Source: Petunia secreta
Taxonomy: Eukaryota > Streptophyta > Magnoliopsida > Solanales > Solanaceae
NCBI GenBank assembly: GCA_029990175.1
Contig: JARKIP010000017.1
Location: 25,841,001 to 25,905,000 of the forward strand
Length of the DNA: 64,000 nucleotides
Direction: 5' to 3'
Part shown: positions 33,664 through 45,568 of the stretch, piece after piece
How the letters are laid out: every line of letters starts with the position of its first letter
How positions within the stretch are numbered: position 1 is the first letter of the stretch
Position numbers and translations under genes: made by a program
The notes under the pieces: model-generated
Told to the model about the DNA's origin: nothing
Seen by the model: only the letters and a program-made list of their open reading frames with translations
Databases searched by the model: none

Positions 33664-34581
33664 TTAGGCCCTGTTTGTTTGCACTTAATGGGGATCTGAA
33701 TCTGAATGATACAGATCTTATTCCATTAAATGCATTTGTTTTCTTTTTTAAAAATTTCTTAATAAATCTTAACACCTCTGATCCAGACAGATATGTGACA
33801 AAGTCTGTTTACCATACAGACTCTAAATCATGCTCTATTTTCCGTCCTAAAATCCTGCACCATGTTTTCTAAACAAATTCACAGTCCCCTCTCTCTCTCT
33901 CTCTCTCTCATAGCTATCAACGTCCAAATCCTTTTTCTTATCCTTAAAATCTTTTCTGGGTATTTTGGACTTGAGATTTTGGATTTATAAATTAATGGTA
34001 ATTTTCAGTTTTGAGAGTGAAGTTTAAAAAGACCCCATTTGAAATATGATTTGAGATCAAGAACAGTTTAAAAGAAATTGAGTGTTGAACGAAGAACATG
34101 AATAATAGAATGAAGAATTCTGTGAAAATAGATTAGTGGGTTTGGAAGGAGTTCTGGAGTAATTCCATAACATAGAAGAGTTGGTCAACTAGCGCATGAG
34201 AATTCTTTCTCGATCACAAATACGCACTCTCTGCAAAGTTTTAAAAATCCATTGATATCTTGTACTACTTATTTGATGTTCAAATAGTTCAAATTTGCAT
34301 CAAACATAAGTATTCATACATATTTTATTAACTATTTCAAGTTATCACATAATGATTTTTTTTGTTAAATTGACATTTTCTCTAATATTTCATTAAGTAT
34401 AATTTTTAAGTTATTTTTAACTGAAATCATATTTTTTATTTAATTTATATATATATAGTATTCAGATGTTGAAAAAAAATAATATTAATCGTTTAGTATA
34501 CAGATCTATAGACATAATCTTAATAATCAGATGTGTATTCAGGTTCACACCTTTTAATCTTAATAAAAATAAATGACCCCT
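33664..34581. mobile_element. Candidate hAT-type MITE
   Basis: The left end GGCCCTGTTTGTTTGCACTT followed by TCTGAATCTGAATGATACAG is inverted to the right end, which on the other strand reads GGGGTCATTTATTTTTATTAAG, then ACCTGAATAC. The words CACTTAATG and CAGATCT near both ends fit a MITE family common in Solanaceae-like genomes. The target duplication is unclear, so limits are approximate. A (CT)n run lies inside at 33889-33909. Confidence 0.45.
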
Positions 34582-34599
34582 TAGTACTCTTACATTATT

Positions 34600-35087
34600 C
34601 TCTGTAACAACATATTGCGATAACAATCAAGCATTTTAGAATTGATTTTTAGATAATTATTTTTTTATATATTCTCATAATATCATATCATATTACTTCA
34701 CTATAACAATAAAGAAAAGTTATCGGACAAATAACGGGATTAACGAATTTGATCGTAATTATCATTTTTATTTTTTGTGACACGTTTTTACAACCATGCT
34801 CCTGTTATGACATGTCTAACGTTATAAATTTCGACTGTATGTTTTTCTTTAAATTAGTTTACAAACCATTGCATAAATAGAAACGGAGAGTGTTTAATTA
34901 CAGCAAAAAAGTGAAGTAAAAAAAAAAAAAAAAAAAACGGTTATGGCGTGAGAGTGGTAAAAGTGCAAAGCTGGATATGGTTGGACGTGGCTGTTATCTA
35001 TTACACGTGGTCCATCTATTAAACGTGGACATCTGGGCTTCATTGATTACTTATAGGCCCACTTCATTGATTATATGCTCCCTCGTA
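34600..35087. other. Intergenic, nothing recognised
   Basis: AT-rich; poly-A run at 34918-34937. The words CACGTGG at 35004 and AACGTGG at 35023 occur but no gene follows. Confidence 0.4.
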
Positions 35088-36750
35088 GCCGCCGTCCGTG
35101 GAAATTCAAGCAATTACGCCTTATTCTTCACACGTTGGCAGTAGGAGTGTTCACGGTTTGGTGTGGTTGATTTTTGATTAAAAGCATAACCAAATCAATA
35201 TAGTCGGTTTTAAAATTCTTAAAACCAAACCAAACCAATAAAAGTTATATCCATCGATTTGGTTATTGTCGGTTTGGTTCGATTTGGTTCGGTTTTGTCG
35301 GATTTTGAAAAAGAAAATAACAATGACGATAATAAGAATGATAAAAAGAACTCTTCCTAAAAAAATAAAAGATAAAATTTTTTTTCTTAAAAACGAATGA
35401 AAAAGAGAACTATAAGTATGTTCTTAGTCCTAGTATTTTGAGCAACTTGAATTTTAACCCAATTACACTTAAAATGTTGTACTCTTGCCATTACAACAAA
35501 TTCTGGGCAATTAAAAATAAATATTAGACAAAAAGAAAGAATTAAAGTATACTTATATTTACAAGATGCTTCTGCTTTCGATATGTCATGACTCATATAT
35601 CAAGTTGAACATACGACGGTTACTAAAAAGACAATGTCAAAATTAGAATTTGTTTTGCCTTTAGACTTTATTGGTACGTCTATGTGTCTGTGAGTCTGAA
35701 TTTTACCTAAATTAATGTAACTATAAGTTTATTGAATGAATTGGACTAAATGAATTGGTTTCTTGTTAAAATGGACTTAAAAGTTAGTTAAAAATGTAAA
35801 ATCTAATAACATTTAACCTTCTACAAAATGTATTGAAAATGTATAAGATACTTAAATTACATTATAAAAAATTATTATATTAATATATAATTTATCAGTT
35901 CGGTTTGGTTATTTCTTCGGTTATTTTTTATGAAAACCAAACCAAACCAAACCAAATAATGTTGGTTTTTAAAATTTGAAAACCAAACCAAACCATATCC
36001 AAGAACGTATCGGTTATTTTAGTCGATTTGGTTTAGTTTTCGGGTTGGATCGGTTTTTAACCAAACTGCGAACACCCCTAGTTGGCGGACAATGGAAATA
36101 ATGCCAATATGAACCAGGTACCTCATGTTGGACAAACTGTTATGCTCTTGCCCCGCGTCCAACGGAAGATACACCCATACCACCACCACCTCCAACAGAT
36201 CTTTCTTCATCGGGATCAAGCGACCCTTTCCAAACGTTTGTTATGCGCTCTTTGAATGTCCTCCAAGCACCCTTCGACCAGCAATCAACCTTTAACGCTG
36301 AATTTCGTAGCTCCTTGGAAGAAGTCTCATGAGAAAACATGCTACCCCCACTGATACTCCACCCATGGCTCCGAATAGAGGCAACCCGAACTTCGTTCCT
36401 GCGGGCGCGATAACAGGGGGACCTCAAAATGGAGCCACGTCTGGAGGCTCGGGGACTGCACCGAACACCAATCCACCATTCGGAACAGTTCCCAACGTGG
36501 CTGAAACAAACTCTTCGGTAGACATTAAAAAATTAAAAAGAGAGATCGAGGCTCGAGTCGAGGCTAAATTCGAGAAACAACTCGAAAACGTCCTCGGAGT
36601 AAGGAAGACCCAAAGGGCGTTGGACATCGACCAATATAGGCAGTTGCCTTACAAACCCGAGGCTGCTCCAACTCCAATCCCAAAGCACTTCAAAATGCAA
36701 ATTCTGAAGAAATATGATGGCACCACCGACCCGGCCAAGCACGTGACCGA
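35088..36750 (+). pseudogene. Tat-type gag fragment, split by a hAT MITE
   Basis: Coding similarity to the gag of the neighbouring retrotransposon (46369-47184, opposite strand) starts at about 36084 (ADNGNNANMNQ, compare MVDNSRN) and runs to 36750. Shared stretches are GGPQNGATSGGSG, TVPNVAET, DIDQYRQLPYKPEAAPTPIPK and LKKYDGTTDP. At least one frameshift lies near 36330-36370, where the sequence moves into the frame open from 36329. At 35088-35105 GCCGCCGTCCGTGGAAAT resembles the Tat primer site (13 of 18 bases). So this is the 5' internal part of a second, older copy in plus orientation. It is cut by the MITE at 35142-36080 and stops abruptly at 36750 against a hAT-type terminus. Confidence 0.7.
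35142..36080. mobile_element. hAT-type MITE, 939 bp
   Basis: The ends TAGGAGTGTTC and GAACACCCCTA are inverted. Subterminal regions repeat GGTTTGGTT / AACCAAACC many times. The flanking 8-mers GTTGGCAG (35134-35141) and GTTGGCGG (36081-36088) differ at one base. There is no coding capacity; the open frame at 35387-35596 is incidental. Confidence 0.82.
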
Positions 36751-36819
36751 TATAGGCCGGTTCGGTTCCGTACGGTTCAGTCGGTTAGATTAGTTTTTCG
36801 AAAATCATTGACACCCCTA
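36751..36819. mobile_element. Truncated hAT-type terminus
   Basis: On the minus strand it starts TAGGGGTGTCAATGATTTTC and continues with AACCGAACC words, like the left end of the MITE at 48817. No matching partner end lies next to it; its inner side abuts the gag fragment. Confidence 0.6.
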
Positions 36820-36982
36820 CTTGTATATGAAACAAACCCGATATTTCTCTACCAATTTCGATCTGTCGTTAACTTATCGAGTCAAGATGGTCAAAATTTG
36901 ACTTAAGTTTGCAGTTTTAGATTATTATTTGTTTTGTTTAATGAATTCTAAAAGGATTATTTTTACTAATTTTTATACAAAT

Positions 36983-37536
36983 CGTATTGGCCTAAACTGA
37001 TTTAGGATCACAAATCGAATTTGGGTTAAGAACACAAGAAAATCGTAGTATCAAAGTCGAAACAATGCTAAGAATAAGCGAAAATGCGAGAACTAACATG
37101 ATTTCAATATATAGCTGTGAGTACAAATTTGTCAAAGTTTCTGTAAGTATTTCTGAATGATTACATTACAAAATGAAGAACTATTTCTAGGTACAAGGGG
37201 CCTTGCGCACGTTCCCATGATTGATCGGGCCTACTTCCACGTTCAGCATATCCATTAATGGAGTTAGTGGGTCGAAACAAGAGGAAACAATTGACTGTAG
37301 ACGACCTCGCTTGCCGAGGCGTAGACCGTTAGCTTCGGTTGCGTGATATTGTTATCAACCGAGGTGAAATTTTACCGGGGCAAGAGTCTTGCTTTCTTCC
37401 TTCGGTCACTGGCTTCAAGCTCTGAATTCGGCTACTTATGACTTGCCTCAGTACGAAGCTTGCCAACACCTGTTTGGTCACCATCAGATCATGCTACTGA
37501 GGTGCCACGTAAACAAGCCGATTTTTACCCAATACA
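36983..37536 (-). repeat. 3' LTR of the Tat element
   Basis: 554 bp, collinear with 47286-47839. Its outer end reads CG in place of TG, so the plus-strand start is mutated. Confidence 0.9.
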
Positions 37537-37560
37537 GATAGTCCCCCCACTCCTCGGTCA
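37537..37560 (-). other. Polypurine tract of the Tat element
   Basis: On the minus strand GAGGAGTGGGGGGACTATC lies directly before the 3' LTR. Confidence 0.8.
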
Positions 37561-37781
37561 ATTATCGAAGTTACCAAGGAGTGGAATGAAATTCCGCAGG
37601 AAAGTGATGTGGTTAAATCCTATCCAAGCATTTCAAATTATTGCCAACAGTCCGCGTCCTTTCAGATCACTATTCATCAACACGTGGAGACCGCTCATTG
37701 GACACCGAACGGTCACGCCGTTTTTCTTGCGTCTTCCAATGTTACAATGATGATCTTTCGCAACTTATTTTCCCAATACTC

Positions 37782-37789
37782 TATAAATA
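37782..37789 (+). promoter_or_regulatory. TATA box of the antisense gene
   Basis: TATAAATA, 131 bases before the ATG at 37920, with a CT-rich leader (CTTCTCCTCTAAG). It faces opposite to the retrotransposon and lies just inside its 3' LTR. Confidence 0.6.
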
Positions 37790-37919
37790 CTTCTCCTCTA
37801 AGTTTTTCTTGTCACTTTCGCCATTTGCAAACTACAATACTAAGAAGAGAGAAAAAGCATTTTTGTTCATTTTAATCTGCTTCAAATTTCCAAAAGATCT
37901 CACTCCCACAATTATCATC

Positions 37920-40835
37920 ATGTCTACAGCGCATTCTAGACAAGATTCAAGTGATTCAGGTGAGAGTGTGAGTGTTTCCCGCTTAGCCACTGCAATAGCT
38001 AGTGGCGACGCCATCGCCACCGTACTGGTGCTACAAGTTATCGAGGCGGAGGGCGGTGTAGAAGTAACATCAAGTGTCAGTGGCTCTAGGTGGCGCAAGG
38101 CGAGAGCCGGTCGCGATAGAGCTGAAGTGAGTGAAGACGTCAGCATAGAGGAAGAAGATGATGTCATCGGTGGTGAATCCATGGCGGTAGTTGATGCTGA
38201 CGCTGAAAGGGTCATCAATAGGGATGACGATGGCGAGGGCGATGGGAGGACAAAGACGACGTCGAGACCACTATGGAAACTGGGGGCGAGATGCCTGCTT
38301 CCGAGGGTGGGCACGATGCCGAAGCTGGACCTTCGGGTCCTGAAAAGAAACTTCCCAAAATTCCCCTCGAACAAGAGCTATAACCCCATTAGATTATTCC
38401 TTCACATGTCGATAATGGTAAGGATCTTAAACTACAAAAGCAATATGCCGATCAGGAGGAGTTGAACAGGAACGCACCAGTGAACACAACACTGACCTGA
38501 ATTACTCAAGCTCACATAGAACGAGTCCGAAAGGATTTTGGATTTTATCCCGAGGTGAAAGTAATCATCCCCGATCCAACTAACAGGGTTTACAATCACG
38601 TGGAGGGGCTATCTTTTGCGTATACTTATCCGTTTACCACTGGGTTCACTCTCCCCATTCATAGAGTGATCGACGACTTCTGCCGAGCATATAACTTATG
38701 CTTGGCTCAATTACGCCCCGGTGTCTGGAGAGTTGTGCAGTGCTTGGCTTGGCTGAGTAAGGAGGCCGAGGTGGACTTTACCTTGCAACATCTTCTTTCT
38801 CTCTACTACCCATACTTTCACAAGGCTGGGGTTGTTGCCTTAAACAATCGTGGTAAGTATGGGCTTCTCCACAAGAGCGAGGATCATGGAGACCGGGGAT
38901 GGTGCGATTGCTATATTCTCTTGGAGACTAGCGTCTTATCTACCGAGCCTGATTTCCCAGAAAAATGGAACATAACACGTAAGTGCTCCTTCGTTCATAT
39001 ATTTTTTCCTGGCAAACACTCTTGTTCTCTAACCTTAACCCATTTTTTGTTTCTCAGGCAACAAGGTTACTATCGTCCCCTCCCCCTCTCCTCCCCCCCC
39101 TCTCCCCCCCTCTCCCGAGGGCTTGACCGAATGGGTCAAATATGTGATCGGGGCCCGCAAACGTCCCATTCGGTCATGGATAGAAATGGCTGCTGAATTC
39201 GGTTGGCAGTGTAAAAGGCATGGTAAGCTTTTTATGGTTCTTACTTGGTATGTTATATGAAGCCTTTGATTTCGTCCTCAATTCTCTTTTCCTCGGTATC
39301 AGGTTTTCCAAATCGAGCCATCAACACAAAGAAAAATAAGAAGAAGAAAGAAAAGGGGAAGAATAAGGATGAGGAAGATACTGAGTCTGATGATGATCTG
39401 GCTTCGGTAGCAGGTCTTGCTGGTGACCTGAAAGAACTTAAGGCTTCAAAGCATTCGAAGATTTCAAAGGGGTCCTCGGGTCAAGGATCCTCAAAAGGTA
39501 AACATTGCCTTCGACTAACTCAATGGTCTTTACTTCTTTCCATTCATTCACTTAAGATTCTTCTATGTCGTTCTCTGTAGGTGTGAAAAGGAAGAGGGCG
39601 GTTTCCAAGAAACCCTCCCGCTCGGTAAACCCTCGCACCGAGGTGGAAACTTCTCCTCGGCCCGAGGTAGTAGCAGAAATAAGCCGAAAGCTGGTTGATG
39701 AGCCCAGTGATGAGACTGTCGAGGGCTTGGAGACTCGAAGAGAAATTGAGGTTGTGGATCTCAATGACTAAGTGCATGAATTCGAGGCGGCAGTTGCTAA
39801 GGCTAAAGGCAAGGCCAAAGTTGGGGAAGCCGGGGCTGCTGCCATTGAGAAAGAGGCGGATGTCAGCGCTGTTAGGGCGCAATCTGAACTTGCCAGGATT
39901 TCGTCCTTGGTGGGATCCTTGCGAAAGCTCGAAGTGCGGACCTTTTCAAACCTCTTAGCGAGCACCCGAAGTGACATTCTGAGTCTCATGCCTTTACTCG
40001 GTCCAACTGAGGACATCGTCGTGCGACAATTTCCTCCATCTCAACTAGCCAACACCCTTGCTGCCAATGCACTCAGGGTAAGCCTTGTCTTCTTTAGTTT
40101 TACCTCTATCCTTGGTTGTTTGCTTATATCGGTTTTTTGATGATTTCTGAGCTTGAAACCTCGAGGAACGAAGAGGTTCAGCGCATTGCTCGTGCTTGGG
40201 ACAAGCAAAGGGATAGATTCAATGCACAAATAGCTGAGTTGAAAGCTAAGTTGTCTAAGTCTTGCTTCGATTTGCACGAAGCTGAGGCTGCCTCCGAAGC
40301 GAAGATTCAAGCTCTCGGTGAAGGTTTCCAAGCTGAGCGCGCGAGGCTAGAAGCTAAAGTCGCAAGGCTCAATGCAGAGTTGGCCCAAACTAGGGGTAAA
40401 TTTGAAGAAATGGCCAAGAAGCACCATGAGCAGCTAAGAAACCACGTGTTTCACATTCAGAGGTTGAAGGGCGAAAACTCCAGACTTCCAACTCTTGAGG
40501 CCGAGGTTAGATCGCTTCGGGAGGAGATTACTGACTGCAAAGCTAGGGCCAAGATCAAGGCCAAGAGGGCAGAGTTGGATAAGCGCTGGTCAGTTATAAA
40601 ATCTCCGCTAAGGCTGCTCAAGCAATGTCGTGCCGGCAAGCTCAACTTGGAGGAAGAAATTGCCAAGGCTGAAGACAAGGCAGCCAAAGCTCAAGCAATC
40701 ATTGATGATCTTCCTTCAAGTGAAGGTTCGGGCGAGGAGGATGCCGAAGACGATGTAGTAGAAGATGAAGACGAAGGTGATGAGGCTACCGAGGAGGAGG
40801 TCTCCGAGGAGGGAGATGATGGGCCCGAGGCCTAG
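37920..40835 (+). pseudogene. Antisense additional gene of the Tat element (Transposase_28-like), spliced, one internal stop
   Basis: The reading frame is opposite to gag-pol. Likely coding blocks are 37920 to about 38400 (acidic, damaged), about 38520-38978, 39058-39222, 39303-39497, 39581-40077 and 40152-40835. They are joined by GT-AG introns at 38979-39057, 39223-39302, 39498-39580 and 40078-40151. The second block (LPIHRVIDDFCRAYNLCLAQ, then VWRVVQCLAWLSKEAEVDF) resembles the Pfam family named putative gypsy-type transposon (Transposase_28). A proline-rich hinge, a KKNKKKKEKGK basic patch, a long coiled coil (40152-40690) and an acidic tail ending at 40835 follow. A TAA at 39769-39771 breaks the frame. 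Tat elements are known to carry such extra, often antisense ORFs; their function is unknown. Confidence 0.72.
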
Positions 40836-42048
40836 ATTTCCTGCTTTCACTTCTTGTTTAGCTTTTTGATGTAAGCCTTCGGGCTTTTTGATGTATATGA
40901 CTTAGGCCTTTGGGTCTTTTGTTTTGATGTAAACAATTTCATAGCCCTCGAGCTTTTCTATGGAATGATTTTATATCTTTTGTCTTAAGTGTTAGTTTTT
41001 GCATTGCCTCCTGAGAGACTTTGAGCCGAACACTTAAAATAATTTGCTTGCAAGACTTAATCAAATAAAATTGATGCAAACTTAGAACGACATCTCGCTC
41101 TCGAGTCGATGCATTTAAAGTGCAGCTTCGGCATGCAAGATCATAGAAACAAAGAGATATTGAATTAAGTTTATTTCATTGATGATATCAACGAGCCACA
41201 GTCGGCTTTTTACATAGGGCATGTTCGAAGTAAAACTTAGGCGCGAAAAACAACATGCCACTATCGGGCGTATTTACAAAGTACTAATCTATTTCTTGGG
41301 TGTCAGTCCGCGGTTGGTGAATAAATTGACTTCGGTTGGGAGACTCAATGTCGACCTCAGTTGCAACCCGCCTCTTACTCCCCCCCCCCCCCAGTGAACG
41401 AGTTTGAGTCTTGAAAGATCCGAGCATTGGAAATCGTTTTATCTGCTTCCTGAAAAGGTCAAACAAAATGAAACGAGGAGCAAGTTAGTACATTTTGACC
41501 GAAGCCCTAGGAGCGTTTTTCGGCTCGAGACTGTGGGTAAATTTTAAATGATCAAGGAATGTTTACCTCGATTAAAAGTAGTACCACTTCAAATTAGAAA
41601 TGTTCCAATTCAAGGGTTCGGGCTTGCCTTGTAGCTCTTCGATTTGATAAGATCCCTTTCCAACGATCGCCTTAAATCTGTAAGGTCCTTCCCAGTTTGC
41701 AATGAGTTTTCCCCATTCTTCTCCTTTGTTGATGGGTTCGTATACTTCAGCACATAATCGCCAACTTTAAAATCTCTAAGTTTGGCCTTCCTGTTGAGAT
41801 ATGCCTCGATCTGTCTTTTCTATGCTGTTAACCGAAACAAAGCCAACTCTCTTTTCTCCTCGAGCAAGTCTAACTCTATGCGCATGGCTTGCTGATTGGA
41901 ATCTTCGGTGGTGTGAACGTACCGAAGTCTTGGTTCGCCAACTTCTACAGGGATAAGTGAATACATTCCATAGGCAAGGGAAAATGTGGTTTAACCGGTG
42001 TTGTTCTTCTCTGTTGTTCGCATAGCCCACAAAACACTTGGCAACTCT

Positions 42049-42738
42049 TCAGGCTGAGGGCCTTTTTTTCTCATCAAGCCTCTTCTTGAAATTTTCAATT
42101 GTCACTCTATTTGAAGACTCGACTTGGTCGTTGGCACTTGGATGATAGGGGGTCGATGCTATTCTTTTTGTTCCCCATGATTTGAAGAAATCAGTGGTGG
42201 CTGCTCCCACGAACTGCTTACCATTGTCACAGGTGATCTCCCTCGGGACACCGAACCTGTAGATGATTTTATTCCTAATAAAGTTGATTACTTCCTTCTG
42301 TTTAACCTCAGTGAAAGCTCCAGCTTCAACCCATTTTGTGAAGTAATCGGTTAAAACAAGGATAAACCGAACACCACATTTTCCCTTCGGTAAAGGGCCA
42401 ACAATATCCATCCCCAACTTCATGAAGGACCATGGTGACACGACCGAATGTAGGGGTTTGGATTGCTGATGAATCATTCTGGCGTGGCGTTGGCACTTAT
42501 CACATTTTTTCACGAAGGCCTTTGCATCTGCGCTGATAGTGGGCCAATAGTACCCAGCTCGAAGTAATTTACGCACCAAGGACTTTCCCCCCGAGTGGTT
42601 GCCATACTCGCCTTCGTGTATTTCAGCCATCACATATCTAGCTTCGTCTGGACCCAAACATTTGGCCATTGGGCCGCTGTACAACCTTCTATATAAGTTT
42701 CCTTTGATCATTGAGTACGAAGCCACTCGAGTCCTCAA
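42049..42738 (-). pseudogene. Integrase of the Tat element
   Basis: It has an N-terminal HHCC zinc-binding module (HEGEYGNH, then CDKCQRH) and a catalytic core with the DDE residues in MDIVGPLP, ITCDNGKQF and NDQVESSNR. The enzyme would join retrotransposon cDNA to chromosomal DNA. The C-terminal part (41540-42048) continues in other frames with stops. The start of the block is not a true start: integrase is part of the pol polyprotein. Confidence 0.88.
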
Positions 42739-43095
42739 TATTTTTGCATCCTTTTTATCCTGGGAAGAGTCCCCGAGTAGAAGTAAGAGATAAACTTACT
42801 CCGCCAATCCCATTTGTGGTCCACCGAGTTGACTTCCAATTTCATCTCTCTCATTTGAGCAGAAAGCAATCGAACCACCGAATCAGTCCCTGAGTGTACC
42901 TCGTCAACTGCCGAACCTAAATTTGCCAAGGCGTCGGCCTCGGTATTCTCCTCCCGAGGTACCTGTTTGATTTGCCATTCTTGGAACTGACCTAAGATTC
43001 TTTATGCTCGGGTCAAGAATTATTGCATCCCGAGCTCACGAGCCGTATATTCACCGAGCACTTGGTTTACCACCAGTTGTGAATCACATCTTAAC

Positions 43096-43488
43096 TCAAT
43101 TTTTTCTATCCCCATTTCTTTGGCTAACTCCAAACTCTGCTAAGGCCGTTTCATATTCAGCCTCGTTGTTGGTCACCTTTTTAAACCGAACCAAATGCCT
43201 GATTTTCTCCTCAGTGGGCGCTTTCAACACTATGCCTAATCCCGAACCCTTGGAATTAGTCACCCCATCGGTGTAAAGTACCCATAGTCCCGAGGCTGAC
43301 CCCTTCGAAATTGAATTCTCCTTTTCAGCTTCGGGTATGATCCCAACACTAAAATCAGCTACGAAGTTGGCCAAGACTTGAGATTTTATGGTCGTTCGGG
43401 GTTGATAGGTGATGTCATACTCACTTAACTCTACTGCCCATTTAGATAACCTCCCCGACAACTCATGTTTATGAAATATGGTTCTCAA
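43096..43488 (-). pseudogene. Second RNase H-like domain of the Tat element
   Basis: After the connection segment ending in SKWAVELSEYDITYQPR comes a RNase H-fold start, LWVLYTDGVTNSKGSGLGIVL, then TNNEAEYETALAE. The carboxylates D (YTDG) and E (NEAEYE) are in place. A second, archaeal-type RNase H downstream of the normal one is diagnostic of the Tat lineage. The rest of the domain (42930-43095) is out of frame. Confidence 0.82.
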
Positions 43489-43533
43489 GGGAAAGGTGGA
43501 AACTACTGCTATTGGATGATATTGAAAATAGGG

Positions 43534-44700
43534 TCATAGTTTCCGAGCAGTAACAATTAAAGCAAGTACTAGTTTCTCCAAATGAGGATACCTGGTTTCA
43601 ACATCGAGAAGTGTCTTGCTCACATAGTATATGGGCTGTTGTTTTCCATCTTCTTCTCGAACCAACACAACACTGACTGACACCTCGGATACAGTTAAGT
43701 AAACTAGCAAAGTTTCACCATCTTTTGGATTGGCGAGCAACGGCGCATTAGCCAGATAACGTTTCAATTCCCTTAGCGCTTCTTTACACTCTGGTGTCCA
43801 CTCGAAGTGATTGTTCTTCCTTAATACCGAGAATAATTTGTGGCATCGCTTCGAAGACCTTGAGATAAATCGACTCAAGGCAGCAACTCGGCCAGTTAAG
43901 CGATGGACTTCCTTTACCCCGGTTAGCTCCTCGGGGATTTCTCTGATGGCTTTGATCTTGTCTGGATTAGCTTCGATTAACCATTATGAGACTATGAATC
44001 AAAAACATTTGCCCGACCCTACACCGAATGCACACTTCTCAGGATTCAATTTCATGCCATATTGTCTCAGAACAACGAAAGCTTCTCTCAAATGGTTTAG
44101 ATGATCTTCCATTCGAATAGACTTGATCAGCATATCATCTATGTAGACTTCCATAGATTTTCCAATGTATTCTTTGAACACGCGACACACTAGTCTTTGG
44201 TATGTCGCCCTAGCATTCTTCAAACCGAAGGGCATCACCTTGTAGCAGAAGGTACCTCGGTCAGTGATGAACGAGGTCTTTCTTCGTCCTTCGGATCCAT
44301 AAGGATTTGGTTGTACCCTGAATAAGCATCTAAGAAGGTTGATAGTTTGTGTCCAGCCGTAGAGTCTATTAACCTGTCAATTTGTGGCAGTGGATAAAAG
44401 TCTTTGGGGCAAGCCTTGTTTAGATCAGTGTAATCTACACACATCCTCCACTTGCCGTTCTTCTTGGGCAGAACGACTACATTAGCCAGCCACTCGGGGT
44501 ATTTCACCTCTCTTATGAAGCCATTCTCTCGCAGCTTAATAGTTTCATCTTCGATTGCTTTCTTTTTGTCCCCGGCGTGAGGTCTTTTCTTATGCTTCAC
44601 CGGGGTGAATTGGGGATCCACATTCAATTTGTGAGTCATGATCTCCGGATCGATACCAACCATGTCCGAATGGGACCAAGAAAAGCAATCATTATTGGAC
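43534..44700 (-). pseudogene. Reverse transcriptase and first RNase H of the Tat element
   Basis: RT motifs in order: NVVVLPKKNGKWRMCVDYTDLNKACPKD, FLDAYSGYNQI, MPFGLKNARATYQ and the catalytic YIDDM (in the block 43999-44238). The first RNase H follows (ECKEALRELK, then PIYYVSKTLL). The frame changes near 44238 and between 43878 and 43999, with stops, so the polymerase is inactive. Confidence 0.9.
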
Positions 44701-44914
44701 TTTAAGACTTCGATGATAGCTTTTTTCGATCTGGGTCCAACTCCGAACCGACAAACACTTTCCTTTCTGGAAAATCTTTCGATAGTATGAAAGATTCCAG
44801 CTCTTCTATGGTAGAGTCCTTGGTTTTTTCCTTCCGAGGTTCTTGAATGCATACCGGGATCTTCTCCACTTCTCCTAGGGGGTCTTCTTCGTTTGACCCC
44901 GGTTGCATTGGTTG

Positions 44915-45568
44915 CTATTGCTTTGGTCCGATGGGGACGACTCCACTCTTCAATGCAACCGAATAGAATTCTCGTGCTAATCGCTGCTCTCCTTTTATTG
45001 ACCGAACTCCCCATGGGGTAGGGAACTTGATCACTTGATGAAGAGTTGATGGAACAGCTTCTATGGAGTGAGTCCATGGTCTGCCGAGGATCACATTGTA
45101 CGCTATATCCTCGGGTAAGACTTGAAATAGTATTTCCTTGCTAACTCCTTCAACAAACGTCTTCAGTGTGATTTCACCCAATATCTTCTCCGTGGAGTTG
45201 TTGAAGCCAGTCAACACTGTTGCCTAAGGGATAACTTCCTCCTTTAGCCACATCTTCTTAATGGCCCCATAGCCGATTATGTTAACCGAGCTACCGGGGT
45301 CGATCAGGACTCGTTTGATATCCGAATCATTTATTCTCAATATGATGACCAAGGCATCGTGATGAGGGAACATCATCCCATCACAACCGTCATCATCAAA
45401 CACAATTTTTTTCCCCGAGCCTCCGACTCGAGTTCTTTTCTCCATGGTGATTGACAGCTTGGCAAACTTCTTAGCTGCTGCAAAGTTCACTCCGTTCACC
45501 TCTGACCCCCCGGTAATAATATTCACGACTCTCTCGGAGGGGTGGTACCCGACGTAGTTTTCCATCAC
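44915..45568 (-). pseudogene. Aspartic protease region of the Tat element
   Basis: VLIDPGSSVNIIG (residues about 86-98 of the block 45224-45568) matches the protease active-site region, with DPGSS in place of the usual DTGSS. The flap region and AYNVILGRPW follow in the block 44915-45217 after a stop at about 45221. It would cleave the gag-pol polyprotein. Confidence 0.8.
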
